Source: Ophioderma brevispina
Lineage: Eukaryota > Echinodermata > Ophiuroidea > Amphilepidida > Ophiodermatidae
Assembly: GCA_023653785.1 (NCBI GenBank)
Contig: JAMKCH010014254.1
Location: 1 to 64,000 of the forward strand
Length of the DNA stretch: 64,000 nt
Direction of reading: 5' to 3'
In this document: positions 39,301 to 54,300 of the stretch, piece after piece
Layout: each line of letters begins with the position of its first letter
Numbering within the stretch: position 1 is the first letter of the stretch
Program-made: the position numbers and the translations under genes
Notes under the pieces: generated by a model
Told to the model about the DNA's origin: nothing
What the model saw: only the letters and a program-made list of their open reading frames with translations
Databases searched by the model: none

Positions 39301-42300
39301 GTGCAGTGCCTGGTCCATGCCTGTAAGTGTTTACAGACTAACACGATGGCCATCCCTTTGTGTGAGCGTGAAAGTCAAAGTGCATTTTACTGGATGGACC
39401 ATCCAAATCTTGTGCTGATTTCCACGCACAGAGGTAGGGAAAGGGAGTATAGTCCAGTCAATCAAAATTTGTGACATTTTACAAAATCACATTAAAAAGT
39501 TGATTCACTGTCAACAAAATTTGGAACAAAGTGATTGTGACCCAAAGTTATGAATTGGTCGATTGCACTGGATAAAAAATTCCATGAAATCAAATATAAT
39601 AAACGTTCTTCATAATTATGAATAGGATATATAAATATGATTTAGGATTGCCCCATGTAACTGTGTTTTTTAATGCATTTATTTAAAAACATAACCAAGC
39701 ATGGTAAACTCCTCAAATACGAGGGGTTTTATTATGTCTTACATATCTTACTCTTAAATAAAGAAGATTAAATCAAAGGGGATTTCATTCCTGGGATTTG
39801 AACCCGTAACCTTCCCTGCCTGTAATCTCAATCTAATACCTTATTATTCAAATTGATCTGGCATAACTGTTTGTTTTGTGAACTTATTCAATAGTCCTTA
39901 AGGATAAGCTCTCACACAGGGACGTATTACAACTGTATTGATTGATCTGAATGTTTCCCTTGACTATTATAGCCTTTTTCTGAATTCAGCATTCCATAAT
40001 TTTTAACTCGGAGCGGTGAGATATTTCTCGTAAATAGTGTATGATAGTGGAGAGTGGGTAATTTCTACTGGAGTAAGCATTTGGGAAAATAGCCGACTTC
40101 AGTGACCAAGGTTAAATTTGCCGTGTAGAAATCACTCGCGGGTCAATATCACGATGCATTGTGGATTGACCCCGGGAATGATAGCACAGTTCTGTGATAT
40201 GGCCTTAGATTATGTCTTTACGTTGTTGATTCACGATATTTCGCCTAAAATCTGACATCCAGTTAAGCGAGATGCTTGGTTACTTCAGCGCCGAGCATTA
40301 TGCTAAAAAGGGTACAACGAGCACGGTGTATTTTAATGGCACTTGCACGGTCGTTTCGCTGCTCCATGCATCAACCTGTGTGTTGTTGACCTAAATTGTA
40401 AGCCGCGCCGTTGCTTTAGTGACCCAGCCAATTTCCGGTTTCTCTACTGTTTGCGCACTGATGCGGAGCGGGGTCTTTTTCTATTGACGTGATCCGGTAT
40501 GTTCTCGGGTAAAAATCCTTCCAAAACAAGGATGTTTGCCAGAGAGAATTTCCTCGGTAAAAAGTAGCAAATACCAGAGAAGGTCATTTTCTATTAACCA
40601 GTTTTAATCCTTTACCCGGTTCGATCCGGAAAATATTGCTCAATAGAAAAACGCATTATGAGAGTTTTTCCACGCTTATGCTAAACAAAATAACTTATTT
40701 TGTATGTAATCTAAAACTAGATGCTTTTGTATATACACTACATAGATAGGTTTCATGCACCTTATGTAAATCATAATTGTGTACTAATTATTAGCAAGGA
40801 GACAGGGGGGTGGGACGTATTTCGATTAGTAACGGGGCTGAGACAACCGGGCAACACCAACACATCTATCCTGAGGTTTTGTGCATGCGTTGTACGAGCT
40901 CGTGGAACACAAGTGCCAGGCCCCGATTAATGTTTTGATATCGTGCAGCCCCGTGAGCATACAGTCTGTTGAATGCACAAAATGGTTATTAAATTACTCA
41001 AATTAAAAAAGTTTAAAACACAAATTACTACCCAAGTTCCTACAAATATGTCAGGGCCAGTGGCGCACGTATTAGAAACATAATTACAAGCAGAGATGCA
41101 TTGACATGTCAGATGCCGAATACGAACGTATTTATCATGGCATGGCTAAGCAAGGCAGACTACACTGTCACTGACTGGGGTCTTGTACACACACACACAC
41201 GCCCTGCCATGCATTGCAACTCAATGACAATGATTGCGTATGTGTGCGAAATGGAAATTTCACACTGAGATTTAAACTATTGAAATTCCATACTACTAAA
41301 ATTACATTGCCCGTGTTCTCCTACAACGCAAATAGCTGCAAATAACATGGGATATCGTAGCGGATGATGAGTGAGCAACCTCGGGCTAGCCTCAGTCAAT
41401 GCTTCCACACACACACACACACACACAATCGCTGCGGCCAGCTATATTTACTATCATTTTAGGCCAAGTATCGAGAATTCTTGCAAGTTTTTCTTGATCG
41501 TAGATTGAAACATTGCTTTGGGTAGCTCTGGCCGGGAACGGGTGAACCTTTGAATCGAATCTCTCTACATTCCATGCCACGTTCCACAGTGATTGTGGCC
41601 GTAAACACCTTCTGACTAGACACTCCATATGGGTTGTGCGTGTACTAGGTCAGAGCATTAATATAAAGCTATTACGGGGTCCATCACACATTTTTAAAAC
41701 TGGCGCATTTACTCCCTTGCACGTACAAATCCTACCAAATTTCACTGAGTCTTATTTGTAACGGATGTGTAGTTTAAGTCAGTGTACTTAACGAGGAGGT
41801 TTGGCGTCAATCACTTTGCAAAATGAAAGAAATTTTTTTTTAAATGGAATTGGGTTTTGATATCTTTATGTGATGATTTATTACAATTCTACATCAAAAA
41901 CTTGTAGAAAACTGTTTCATAATACCTCATTACATTATTGCTTTATTTTTGTCCTAATATTTATATTCGTGAGAATAACACCCAGGGAATCGGAATATAC
42001 CAATAGGAAGTAGGTAGTGAAGTATTTCCTAAAACTTTTTTTTTCCCCGACAGGTTTTTGCATCGAAAAACCGCCGCGATATCCTATGTACTTAATCTCA
42101 TAGCCCCGGGCTCCGCTATAAACAACCGTGCATGAACCTCTGACTCCACAAAATAGCCCGTGTCGTCAAATGGAAATTTTCGTCTCTGATACAGCTGAAA
42201 TAACAACGATACGTAATTGGCCTCGTACTTTGTTGAATGTGTGCGATGTGTTGTAAACGTGTAGTAGAAGGAGAGTAGGCAACGGCGAACTTTTAAATTG

Positions 42301-45300
42301 CTTTGTCAGTTTGAGGGATTTTTGGAAAACGCGCGAAATTCAAAATATCAGGGTTTTTTACTAAAAATCTAGTTGGTGCTCACCTGGTGAGTGCCAGATA
42401 AATCCTCCTTAAATTACTTCTTCTTTCTCTGTGCCAATTTTCAGCACTGGGCGATATCTGGTTTAAAAGAAAATGGTCACCCCAAAAAAACGAACTTTTA
42501 GCGGATATTTCCTATATGTTTCTACAGGCACCCAAAATAACCCTTCCCCCAACTTTAGTGCATTAACTTTGGTGTCCTGCCCCCTGCAAGGAGAGAGGCA
42601 TGCTGCCATAGATAATTTAAAAATTATTCCTTCTAAATCTATCACTTATTCTTTCTTTTATTCTGTATACAGCTGATTCGTCATCAAAAAGTGCAATGAG
42701 CCCTCTTGCAGGGATTCCAAAAAGAAAACCATTATTCATTCCATATCGGGACTCTGTATTAACATGGCTACTAAAAGACAGCCTGGGTGGCAATTCCAAG
42801 ACAATTATGGTTGCAAGTAAGTGTACTAAAATAAGCCAATAAAGAGAAAAATCATCTTCCCCTGATTAGAAGCTGAATTGTTAACTCATAAAAACTCTTC
42901 CAAAATATATATGAATGAATGAATCTATAGTGTATCATAACTTCCAATGTTTATCCTCCCCTCTTTCTTTTACAATAATAATAATAATGGAGATTTATAT
43001 AGCGCACAAATCCGCCAAAACGATGGCGCTCATGGCGCAATACACAAAGAGAACAACAAAATTATGCAAAAAAAGATGAACCAATTATTAAACCATCATA
43101 ATAAATAACAAGACAACTATTGGTTACAAAAAGCTGATGACATAAGATGAGTTTTGAGTGCTTTCTTGAATTGAATGAGGGAAGATGATGATTTTACATA
43201 AGATGGCAGTTTGTTCCAGAGACGTGGTGCTGCCCGCAAAAAAGCTCTATCACCCCACGATCGCTTGGACCTAGGTTCTATGAGACATGCATGCTGTTTG
43301 AACGGAGTAGACGTCGTGGGATCTATGATTCAAGTAAATTGTTAATATATGTTGGGGCACTGCCATTTAGAGCCTTACACACAAAGAGCATTAATTTGTA
43401 CACAATCCTGTACCTGACCGGTAGCCAGTGTAACTCTTGTAATATGGGGGTAATGTGCGAGAATTTTTTGGATAGTGTAATAACACGCGCAGCAGAATTT
43501 TGAATGCGCTGAAGACGGTCAATTTGAGTATTTGGCAAACCATATAAAAGTGAGTTACCCATGTCTACACGGGAAGTGACAACAGAGTAACAATTTGCTC
43601 AGTAGCATGTGGAGTAAGATATTTTCTAATTTTACCAATATTATGAATATGGAACGCAGCAGCACGAACGATGTTGGATACGTGAGAACTAAGAGACATT
43701 GAGGAATCGAAAATAGTACCAAGATTACGAGCTTGCAAAACCGGGCATATTTTAGAATCACCAATTGTTATGTGTGGAATAGACACCTTAGAAAGTTGCT
43801 GATGTGAGCCAATCAACATGAATTCCGTCTTATCGTCATTCAGTTTAAGGAAATTATCCTGCATCCACTTGCGTATTTCATAAATACATGATTCCATACG
43901 TTTGATACATTGATTGACAGGCTGTTGAGATGGTTTAAAAGTGACATATAGCTGTGTGTCATCAGCATATACGTGATACTGTAAACTATGTTTCAGAATA
44001 ATATCATGAACAGGGTAAGTGTATATAGTAATCCATGGTGCACCAAGAACAGAACCTTGGGGGACAGAAAAATTGTGGGAAACTGGATCGGAAGATGAAT
44101 TACCAATGCGAACAAATTGTGGTCTACCCTCTAAATAGATTTGCTTTAAAATGAGAGTTGTTTAAAAACTTTTGAATAGAGTTGATAAGGCGAAATATGG
44201 CTTGACTGCCTCGTAATGGGAACCATTTCAAAGGCTAAGGGGCCCCTCAATAATGTAGCTCTACCTATAAAAAGTGAAAGTTGCCTTCATGTCAGTGTGA
44301 AGCAGCTTATGATATCGACGAAACAAAATGAAACCCATTGCATTACATGCAGTTTATTCCATCATGCATCAATGCAATGGAATAAAGTGCATGTAAAGTC
44401 AATGGCCGTTTCGTTTCATTGAATATCATAAGCTGTGTGAATCAACCATAACTGAGAACATAATCTGTTTGTAAAATGCACTTTTTCACAAAACAGTATT
44501 TTGTATTTGGAGTTGATACTGTAAGCATTTAATATAGCACAAACCACATGAATCGCATTATTCTGCTTCTTTTTGCATAGCTGTATCGCCTGCAGATGTA
44601 AATTACGGTGAAACGCTTAGCACTCTAAGATACGCCAATCGTGCCAAGAACATCATCAACAAGCCAACAATTAATGAGGTAAGATGTTGGCTCATAATCA
44701 TTCTTTCAAGACGAACATCATAATTTCTATTAAAGCCGGGGGGGGCACTGGTTTTATCTGTTAAAAAGAAATTTGATTGGTTTAGGTCAAAGCTCTGCCC
44801 ATCCATTACTGGGTGATAGATGGATAGTGTGTGCAGCAATTATGCGGTGTAGCCAACTATTTGACACTTTCAAATGGCGCATTTACTCTGCATCTTGCAT
44901 ATGTACGTAAATGAAATTTATGCGTTTGTACGTAAATGAAATTTACATTGAATTTGTGTACAAATGCATACTATGAGATTCATAATCGGCACAAAATAGG
45001 CTTCATTTTTATGTGGACGCATACACAATAGAAACATTTCCGCATTTTTTATTTTCACGGAAGCAGCTTGAAGTGCAAAAAAAAGCATTCAAATAAATGT
45101 TGCCATGCCAATGCCCACTTTTTTACAGCACTTATTACAATTCAACATTTTTCTCTTGCATCTTACAGGATCCAAATGTCAAACTTATAAGAGAATTACG
45201 TGCAGAAATAGGGCGACTTAAAGCTCGACTCAAAGGGGACGTGGTAAGTAGATGTGTCTTTTAAAAAAAACTGTTGGAGTGATGATAAAGCAAATTGCTT

Positions 45301-48300
45301 ACCTAGTATGAGTGGATACTTTGAAAAGTGCGTAGTAAGCGCCCAACCTGCCCTTATTTGTGAGAAACATGCATGCCAAGTTAGTAGAAAAGTTGTTTCC
45401 CCAAGATTAAATTTAAGCAAGCAATGTTTAAGATATGGTACAATGTTCTAAGTAAATGTACAGATTTGTGGGAATTATGTTTATTATGCTTTGTGTTTGT
45501 TCATTTGACACAAATTTGGGAGTGACATTCGACTGTCCTACTCAGGCACTATGTACTTAAAAACTTAAAATTTACCAGGTTTTTCTTCTTGGGGACTCGC
45601 AGGGAAAATGCATTGTAATTAAAAATAAATATCACCAAGTAACCAAGTAACTATAATTATGGACTAATTTTATTGCAATTTAATATTGACCAGCAAAGAG
45701 AATAATAAAGTAGATTTCAGATGTGTACCCACTAATACCAAGTTTCAAACTAATGTGTTTCAGAAGTTTACCCACTAACTATCTATATGTTGATGTTAAT
45801 ATTGTAATTGGTGTCTTTGTTGTAGATTTCAACTTGCCCAATATGCGAGGCAGTGAATGCATCTCTTTATGAGGCGGCATATTTGTCATGGGTTTGTTAT
45901 TTTGAACATTATATGCACTGCAATTGGTGGGCAATATGCACTGCAATTGGTGGGCATTCTTTGTGCAGCAGGTCGGCTGGTGGGCTGGGCGGTCAAATTA
46001 TTAATCCACTGTAACTCATTAACACACACTGACCAATCATGCCTAAACTTGGTGATAGCCCATGAAAAGTATTTGTCTGTTATTTTGAACATTATATGCA
46101 CTGCAATTGGTGGGCAGTCTTTGATCAGCAGGTTGGCTGGGCAGTCAGATTATTAATCCACTGTAACTCATTAACACACACTGACCAGTCATTCCTAAAC
46201 TTGGCAATAGCTCATGAAAAGTACTGATATTGTACTTATTCATTATTAGAATTAGCTGATATGCCTAATTTGGGCCTTTTTTTCATTAATCCACTCTTAA
46301 CTCTTTAAAACACTTTTCCATTGCCAAACTTGGTGGAGTGATCCTCATAAGGTCACTGAACAGGCATTGATGAGAACCTTCATAGATGTAGATGTTGTAG
46401 CTTATGGTGAAATCTGGTGCTGTAAAATCAAAATCGGTATTTAGTGTTTTGGTGATCAAAGTGTTTCTTCACCTAGGGGTATTTGGGAAACAGCTAGGGA
46501 TATTTACGGGAAAAGCTAGGGGTATTTGGGGAATGGCTAAGGATATTTGGGGAACAGCTGGGGTTTTAGGAAATAGGGGTATTTGGGGAACAGCTTAGGG
46601 GTATTTGGGGAACAGCTAGGAGTATTTACAAACTGAACAGCTAAGGGTATTAGGAACAGCTAGGGGTATTTGGGGAATAGCTGGGAGAATTTGTGAACAG
46701 CTAAGGGTATTGGGGAACAGCTAGGGGTATAGGGAATAGCTAGGGGTATTGGGGAACAGCTAGGGATATTTGGGGAACAGCTACGGTATTTGGGGGGACA
46801 GTTAAGGGTAGTCCATGATGGTGCTGAGTGATGTATTGTTTAGGGTTTGAATTTATGCATATTAATGAGTACCATAGTGAGCTACTTAACACAATACAGG
46901 GTCAATTTCTCATTAATTCAGTGTAACTCCTTAATGTAATGTTCCATCCACTTCGTTTCTTGGCAAGATGATACCTCGCAATGACTAATGATGTTGTATA
47001 TTTGTGTGTGTTGATGTGCACATTAATAAGTAACTCAATCACACCCTGATCTCCTCAAACATCTACAGAAAATAAGTACCACTCTCTATGACCTAATATT
47101 TAACATCCTCATTGGCCAACTTGGGTAATGTTTTGCCCACAGTATTTCACATAAACTTACTGATCTATTTTTGGGGGCTGTTGTCATTATACACGGTGTA
47201 ATTATCAAATAGTTTTAACCTCAGACTCTGTCTTAATGGCCTGTGGAATGACAGCACTTTTAATTGTAGCTGGTTACTTCCGTGCTCTTTGGAACTGGTT
47301 GTTTAACAGATCATGTTAAAAGCTGTTCATCTGGGATGTTGAAGTATTTATGGTTGAATTTCTGCTTGGGTGTTAATTAAAATACACGTGCACATGCTCT
47401 TAAGTGTGTGCATGTAAAAAGTACAATGTGCTCAGGCCTGCAGTGCACCTTGAATATGCTTGTTGTCTCTGGAGAGGTAATGGATTTTTTTCTCAAAACA
47501 ATGTTGGATTGTACAGATTGATGGTGCAGTGGCAACTTACTTGTTGAAGGGAAGGGAATGAAGAAACTCCTCTGTTGAAAGGGAGGGAATGAAGGAACTT
47601 GTTTCTCGAAAGGGAAGGGAATGAAGGAACTTGTTGAAAGGGAGGGAATGAAGGAACTCATTTGGTGAAAGAGACGGGAATACAGGAACTTGTTTGTGGT
47701 GTTTGGCTTTATCAAGTGCAAAACAAGTTTGTTTTACCACGTTCTTGGACTATTGATGGGACAAATCTTATAGATGTTTTAAAGTGGAGGGACCAATCCA
47801 TTCTCTTTTAAAACAAGATCAAATCTGTCACCAATGGCAAAAAACCATGTCTTGGTCTTTTGGACTGCTATCGAATGTAATATTCTGCATCTTGTAAACT
47901 AAGCTAAAAAAGCGCAGAAAGTAAAAGTAGTAAAGATTCCATAAATGTATCATTTTAAGGCAATTTTGAGATGCTGCATTCAGAATTTAATGAATGGGTT
48001 TGACATGGGAAATGCTTGCCCATTTTAGATTAGTCTGATCTATTAGAAACCAAGGGAGACTGGATAATATATGAAGAAGATCAGGCTGAGCTAAGGTGAG
48101 AGAAATGGCTCTTCCCAGGAATGCATAAAGAAATTCCCCCTACAGGGCTCTGCTTAGGTTATTGAGTATACAACCAAAATGTGTGCAAGCTCTGTGGAAA
48201 AAAATCTGCTTCTACCCATTTGTATATGTGTTAACCATGTATGTCTGTTGCTTTAGGTACTCTATGTTGCTCTTTCTCCTAGCCACAAGATGGAAATTCT

Positions 48301-51300
48301 CTTTCTAAAAAATTGACCTGGTATCAAAATGTTGCTTTAACTGAAGTCCAATTCTCTTCCAGCTTGTTGCCAGAAAGGTAACACTAACACAGCTCTTATC
48401 CTCCTTTTCCCATAAGTCTAGATTTGCTCAAATGAATTTGCCAAATGCTTTCGCTTGCAGAACCTGCCAAATGATATAGACCGTGATCTACTCCAAGAAA
48501 ATGAGGCCAAAGTAAGTTATATTGTGTTTGGTGTTATTAAACATAAACAAAATAAAAGTTTTTCTTTTCTTTAACTGTGAAAATCTGCAGAATTAAGCTG
48601 TAGTTTTCTGAGTGGAAGATTGTGTGCTGATAGTAATGAAAATAATGTAGAATTGTTTCATGATCTTGTTTTAAAAGTTTAGTTTGAACAAAACAAAAAT
48701 AAAGAGTTGTGGCTTTCATATAAAATATTTTAATTGAACTATTGTGTAATAAAAGACAAACGTAAACAAAGAATCACTATCATGAACTGCAAATCTGGTA
48801 AAATTTCAAATTAACTAAAAACCTAAAAAGCGTTTTTGCATAATTTTCTTGTATTTGAGAAATTAGTGAAGATTAAAATGTTGCTGTTTCTCAGCGAGAA
48901 AGATGCTACCGAGGATGTGGAATAAGTGGACCCGAGCAACCCAGAGGACTAATGGAAAGTAAGAACTCATATCTTAATACAGTGACTTTGACGTTACAAC
49001 TGTTATTGACATGAATAAAACCATTTTTATTGTAACTGGGACTCTGCATGCTATCATGTCCTTGTACCTAAGTTTTTATTTGATATCGACTTGAGGGGGG
49101 GCACTTGTTTAGGCCCCACCATCTGCAGATGTTGATGCATGTTAAAAGCAACCCTTCCCAAACCACTTGATCCATTGCCATTGTGTTAAGAATTAGTTTT
49201 GATTTGACAAATGCCCCTAGAGGCTAACACGATATGTGTAAATGCAGCGAAATTGGTAGCACCTCTGGTTGAATTGCACCTTATTGTGTGTATGCCCAGA
49301 GGGTGTTTTGAATCAATCCCATGAGCATAAGCTATGTGCTTACTTGCACTTAAGAAACAAAGGTCACTACTTAGGATAAAAAGTGTTCCAAATGTTTAGG
49401 AACCCTAGGCATTTCATGAAAATCATGCTAAAAATTCCCTAAGTTCTAACGCTTTGTAGGCTTATAAAATGAGCCTATGAGGTGATGAAATTTCCCAAAA
49501 CTGGTCATATTGTTGGGATTGGAATCAATACACCCTCGTGTGTGTTGCCTGTGTTGTTGTTGTTTGCCCTTTTGTTTTGTTTTTTTCATTGGACATGGGT
49601 ATGAACATCACATTGCAGTTAAAGATTTGGGTTGCCCCCATCAAAAAAAAAAAGAGAGAAAAGGTTTGTTGTGTGCTCTCAAATGTATTGACGAAGATGT
49701 TATTTCTCAAATCGGTCGGTATTGCCTATGTGTGATATCCAATATAGAGAAACTGTTGAGATATTGATGATTTGAAACTGTAGCTCAGCATATTACAAAG
49801 AGTTTTATTACAAAGCTGTGATTTCCTATATGAAGGACATCTATTTGAACTTAGCTATTTCACACAGTTATTAGTATAGGGACAAGCATTATGGATATGC
49901 AAAAAGCATGATTTGTTAGAAAATTGAGGGCAATCTCTGAGTCAGCCTTTAAAATGCCCATTAACCCTCGCTTTCAACAGGATCGCACCCTAGCCCTAAG
50001 AACAGAAGGCAGTGGCGTGGTTCTAGACTCTGAGCTTCCTCATCTCATTGGAGTTGATGACGACTTGCTGAGTACCGGCTTAGTGATGTAACCCCATTAA
50101 GGTATCTAATTAAATTTATGCTATTAACCATTGAAGTTAAAGGACATTTTGTGATCCACAACCTCGTCCCCTGACTTATCTAAAAAAAGTTGAGATTTTT
50201 ATATCATCTGAACCATTAGCCTTAGTGATCCATGTGTACCTAATCTTACTGCAAATTCGGTCGTATCTGTAAAACATTTGTAATTTTGTATTTTCTGACC
50301 GTAAACAGACAGAAATTTCAGCACAGTGGCCTATGTGATCACTTGCACAGTGGCCTATGTGATCACGAGCAGTTGCTCATAACACAAAACTGCAAGATTG
50401 GAATCAATTGAACCATGAATAAAACAGAAGGTGCTAGAATCACAAAATACACCTTTAAAGGTGCAACGAGAGATTTCGTATATCAGGTGTCCCTAAAAAG
50501 ATTCAAAGTTCTGATTTTTGCCCTGATGTAAAGCTTTCCATCAAAAATATCCCCATCTGAAAGGATTAAGCTGAGAAATGTTTCTTTGGTACAAAAATTG
50601 TGAAATTTCTAATATCGTATTGGAGCAAATACGAAATTCACCTATGTTTTATATTGAAATAAAAGCAAATCAAAATCACCTTTTTTTCTCTCTTTTAAGA
50701 CATTTCTGTAGCTAAATGCAAGGTAAGAAATCTATTGAGTGTCTAATCTATATGAAATTACTATTATGGCACAATATTTAAGTGCCTCAAAAATCTCTTG
50801 TTGCACCTTTAACTCGCAATGGTGGGAATTACTGTAACTAAAGGTTTTTTATTTATAAGTTGAGTGAAAGTCAAAAGATACTCCATGTAGCTATAGTCAG
50901 TATTGTAATTTCTTGTTGTACATGCATAAACCCAAAGAAAACATCTGCATTGGCACTGTTATCTCATTATCATAACAGATGCATGTCTGTCTGTTGTCCA
51001 AGAAATTAAACTCCCAGCTGTAGTTTATTTGGGGCATGGTTAATTTGCGCATTGTCAATAAGCATAGGTACTGTTATCAAATTAGAAATTTTCACAGAAA
51101 GACCTGGGTTTTTATTGCACCATAAGGATTGGAAAATTTAATTATAATTTTTGTGAAAAGGAACAATCCAATGATGGATATCCCTATCTCAAAGGATTAA
51201 GCTAAGAATTATTTCTGTGCTACAAAAATTTTGAAATTGCTAATTTTGTATTGGAGCAAATACAAAATTCAGCCTGTTTTATATTGAAAAATGAACAACT

Positions 51301-54300
51301 CAAAATCCACTTTCAGTAGCCAAATACATGGTAATAAATCTATTGCCTGTCTAATCTCTATGAAATCACTACATATGACACAATATAGGGATGCTTTGAA
51401 ATCTCTTGTTGCACCTTTAACATAAATGTTTTTGCAAAATTAGAGCATAATTTTAGTTCTGTTTCCATCACCGTTTAGATGTCACAAGTTTTAGGGCGGC
51501 CAGTTTGCGGGATTTCCATAAGTCGCTGTGTAAACTGGCATAAAATGTGCCCTATTTCTTCCTGAACGATAGCAGGAGACTGGAATGGTAGCCGTTAGTT
51601 AGGAAATAACATGCACATTTTAGAATGCCTATTTGTTTCACTTGCATGCTAGAAACAATCCTAAGAAATGGTCATAAAGTGTTTCAAATGGCCTTGAATT
51701 GAAGTTTGTTCAGGAGTGACGTCATGTTTGTTTTCACCTTTGATAAACTAAGATTCGGAGTTATTAGAAAGTATGCGCAGTGTTGTGTGTCGCGAAGTGA
51801 TACTGCGAAACGAGGGCCGATGATAAAGGCTAAGCACCGGCAAGTGACCTGGATGAGTAGGGCGGCCATTTTGAGGTGGCGATTCCCATAGGTCGCCATG
51901 TAAACTGACTGGCACAAAATGCGCCATATTTTTACCTGAACTGATCAATGCCCATTTTGGAATGGCTATTCATTTCACTTACATGCTAGAAATGATCCAA
52001 AGAAATGGTCATAAAGGCTGTCAAACGGCCTCAAATCAAAGTTTATTTTCACCTGCAATGAAAACAAGATTCAGAGATGCTAGAAATTATATGCAGTGTT
52101 GTACGCCGCAAAGTGATAGTGAAGCGAAATAGGGCCGATGATAAAGGCTAAGCACCAGCGAGTGACCCGGATGAGTAGACAGCCCTATATATTGTGTCTC
52201 AGGAAAAAATGCATTTTTGGACCTTTCAAAAAACAGGGAGAATACATGATTGAGGGCAAACTTTCATGAATCACAAAGATGTGGAAATGTTTGTATCATG
52301 CTGCTTCATAGGCAACTGTGTTGTAATTTGACTTACCTCAAAAAAGTTGAGATTTTTATATCATATGAACCGTTAACATTAGTAATCCATGTGTACCTAA
52401 TCTTACGTGCAAATTCGCTTGTATCTGTAAGAAATTCACAATTTTGTATTTTCTGTCTGTAAACAGACAGAAATTATAGCATAGTGGCCTATGGGACCGT
52501 GGGAAACAAGCATTTGCTCATAACACAAAACCGCAACATCAGGATCAACTAAGAAGTTGTAAATAAGCTTTTCTCAAGGATATCTAGTGAACAATGAATC
52601 AAACAGAAGGTGCTGGAATCACAAAATGCACCTTTAAAACAGTGGCATGCATCTTTGACATTTTGTTTTTTATTTTCACACATTTTTTAAAACAGTATAT
52701 GTGGGAGCACATTTAACATACATTTTAGGCTCTGTGTTCCCCAAACACAGTAGCATTCTCTCCAAAGAGAGGCTCTGTTACATTAGATCTACATCTGCTG
52801 TGAAAGCAGTGGATGAATTGGGACAGTATTGTCTTCTTGACAATGTTGGGGAACACTGCTAATAATGGGGATATTGGTTGGACAAGTTGTGACCTAGTGT
52901 CCCTGTTGAAATTTAGCAGTCTTAAGGATTAAGTGCACCATCCACATGTACTTTATTCGTAAGGCTGCTGAATTCATCAAGGTCTCTAGCTCTGTAGGTC
53001 ACAAAATGGCCCACATGAAAATATTTTTGTCTTGTTATTTATTAAGTCACCCGCCCTATTTGGGGTTTGGAAACTTGAAACTTAAATTAGGCAGTTCAGG
53101 TTGAAAATAAGTGTCTGCATCCATGGGTTGTTAAAAAATTTATTGTATGTAAAAGAAAACTTTCAGCAACTCAGAAAACATTTGAAAAGTTAGTTCAATT
53201 TGTATTCGTACATAACAGTCATTTGGCAGAACAAGTGTTCAAAGGGTCAAGGCTTTTATTTTCTTTATTTTGCCATGGAACCATGGTAGTGTCATCTTTC
53301 AAACACCCAAAAATATGTGACAGAATCTAACGATAAAAGGTATACATTAATTTTTTGAGTTTATGTTCCTGATATATGTACCTACAGATTTAACATCATA
53401 TTGCACGATTCACCGCCATTACCAACTAATTTTTATATTTTTGAGGAGGGAAAACTGTTTAAATTTTGTTTTTTCAATGAAAGGAAAACAACTATTTCTT
53501 ATATAGATGTACTTTAAGAGAAAATACAAATATCATCTGCAACCGTGCAGGATAGGTTTCTCTTAATTACATCCACCTACAGAACTACTTTGCAGTCTAT
53601 ACGATAGCCTTACTTTACCCTAAGTAGCATATTTTTGACCAAAAATGAGCAAAATTTGTATTTTTTAAATCACAATACAAACATCTTAAGATTTTCAGGA
53701 ACTTTTCTATAAAATAACAACATATATTAATTATGCACCAACGTGGAGCCCAATAATGCTCTTAAATTGGCAGAATGCACATATTAACCAAAATGTGCTT
53801 TTGTTGAGAAGTTTACAATCTATCAGTCTGAAATTTTCATGGTTGTCCCCTTCAAACATTACCAAACACAACTTATGAGGAGAGTGAGTTTAATAAATGT
53901 TACATAGCCTAGTTGCATATGCTGGCAAAAAAGGGCATAATTTGAGATTTTTTCATTAAATGTGCATTTTGCATTTTTGTGGGAAGTTGTTTAAAAGCTA
54001 TCAATCTGTAAATTTTCATGTGTTTCTTCCAAACTGTCAAAAAGAACTTTGTACATAATAATTTGAAAATATATTCAAAAAAATGCGCCAAAACTGTATA
54101 TATTATAAGGCTGTTAGGACCCCCGGTTTTTCAGGCATCATTGTCCCCCAAAGAGCCATTTATTTTTAAAGTTTACAACTCCACACAAAGACCCTTTTTT
54201 TTTGGGGGGGGGATTTTAAAAATGAAAAACACAAGTTTAAAATTAAAATTACTTTTTTTAAAATGACATTTTTTTTTTATATTAGCAAAATTGATTCAAA

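Noticed and set aside
48370..48383. Candidate 14-bp exon between TTCCAG and GTAACA
   Set aside because: Too short, and the neighbouring exons 45,243 and 48,461 already join in phase 0 without it.
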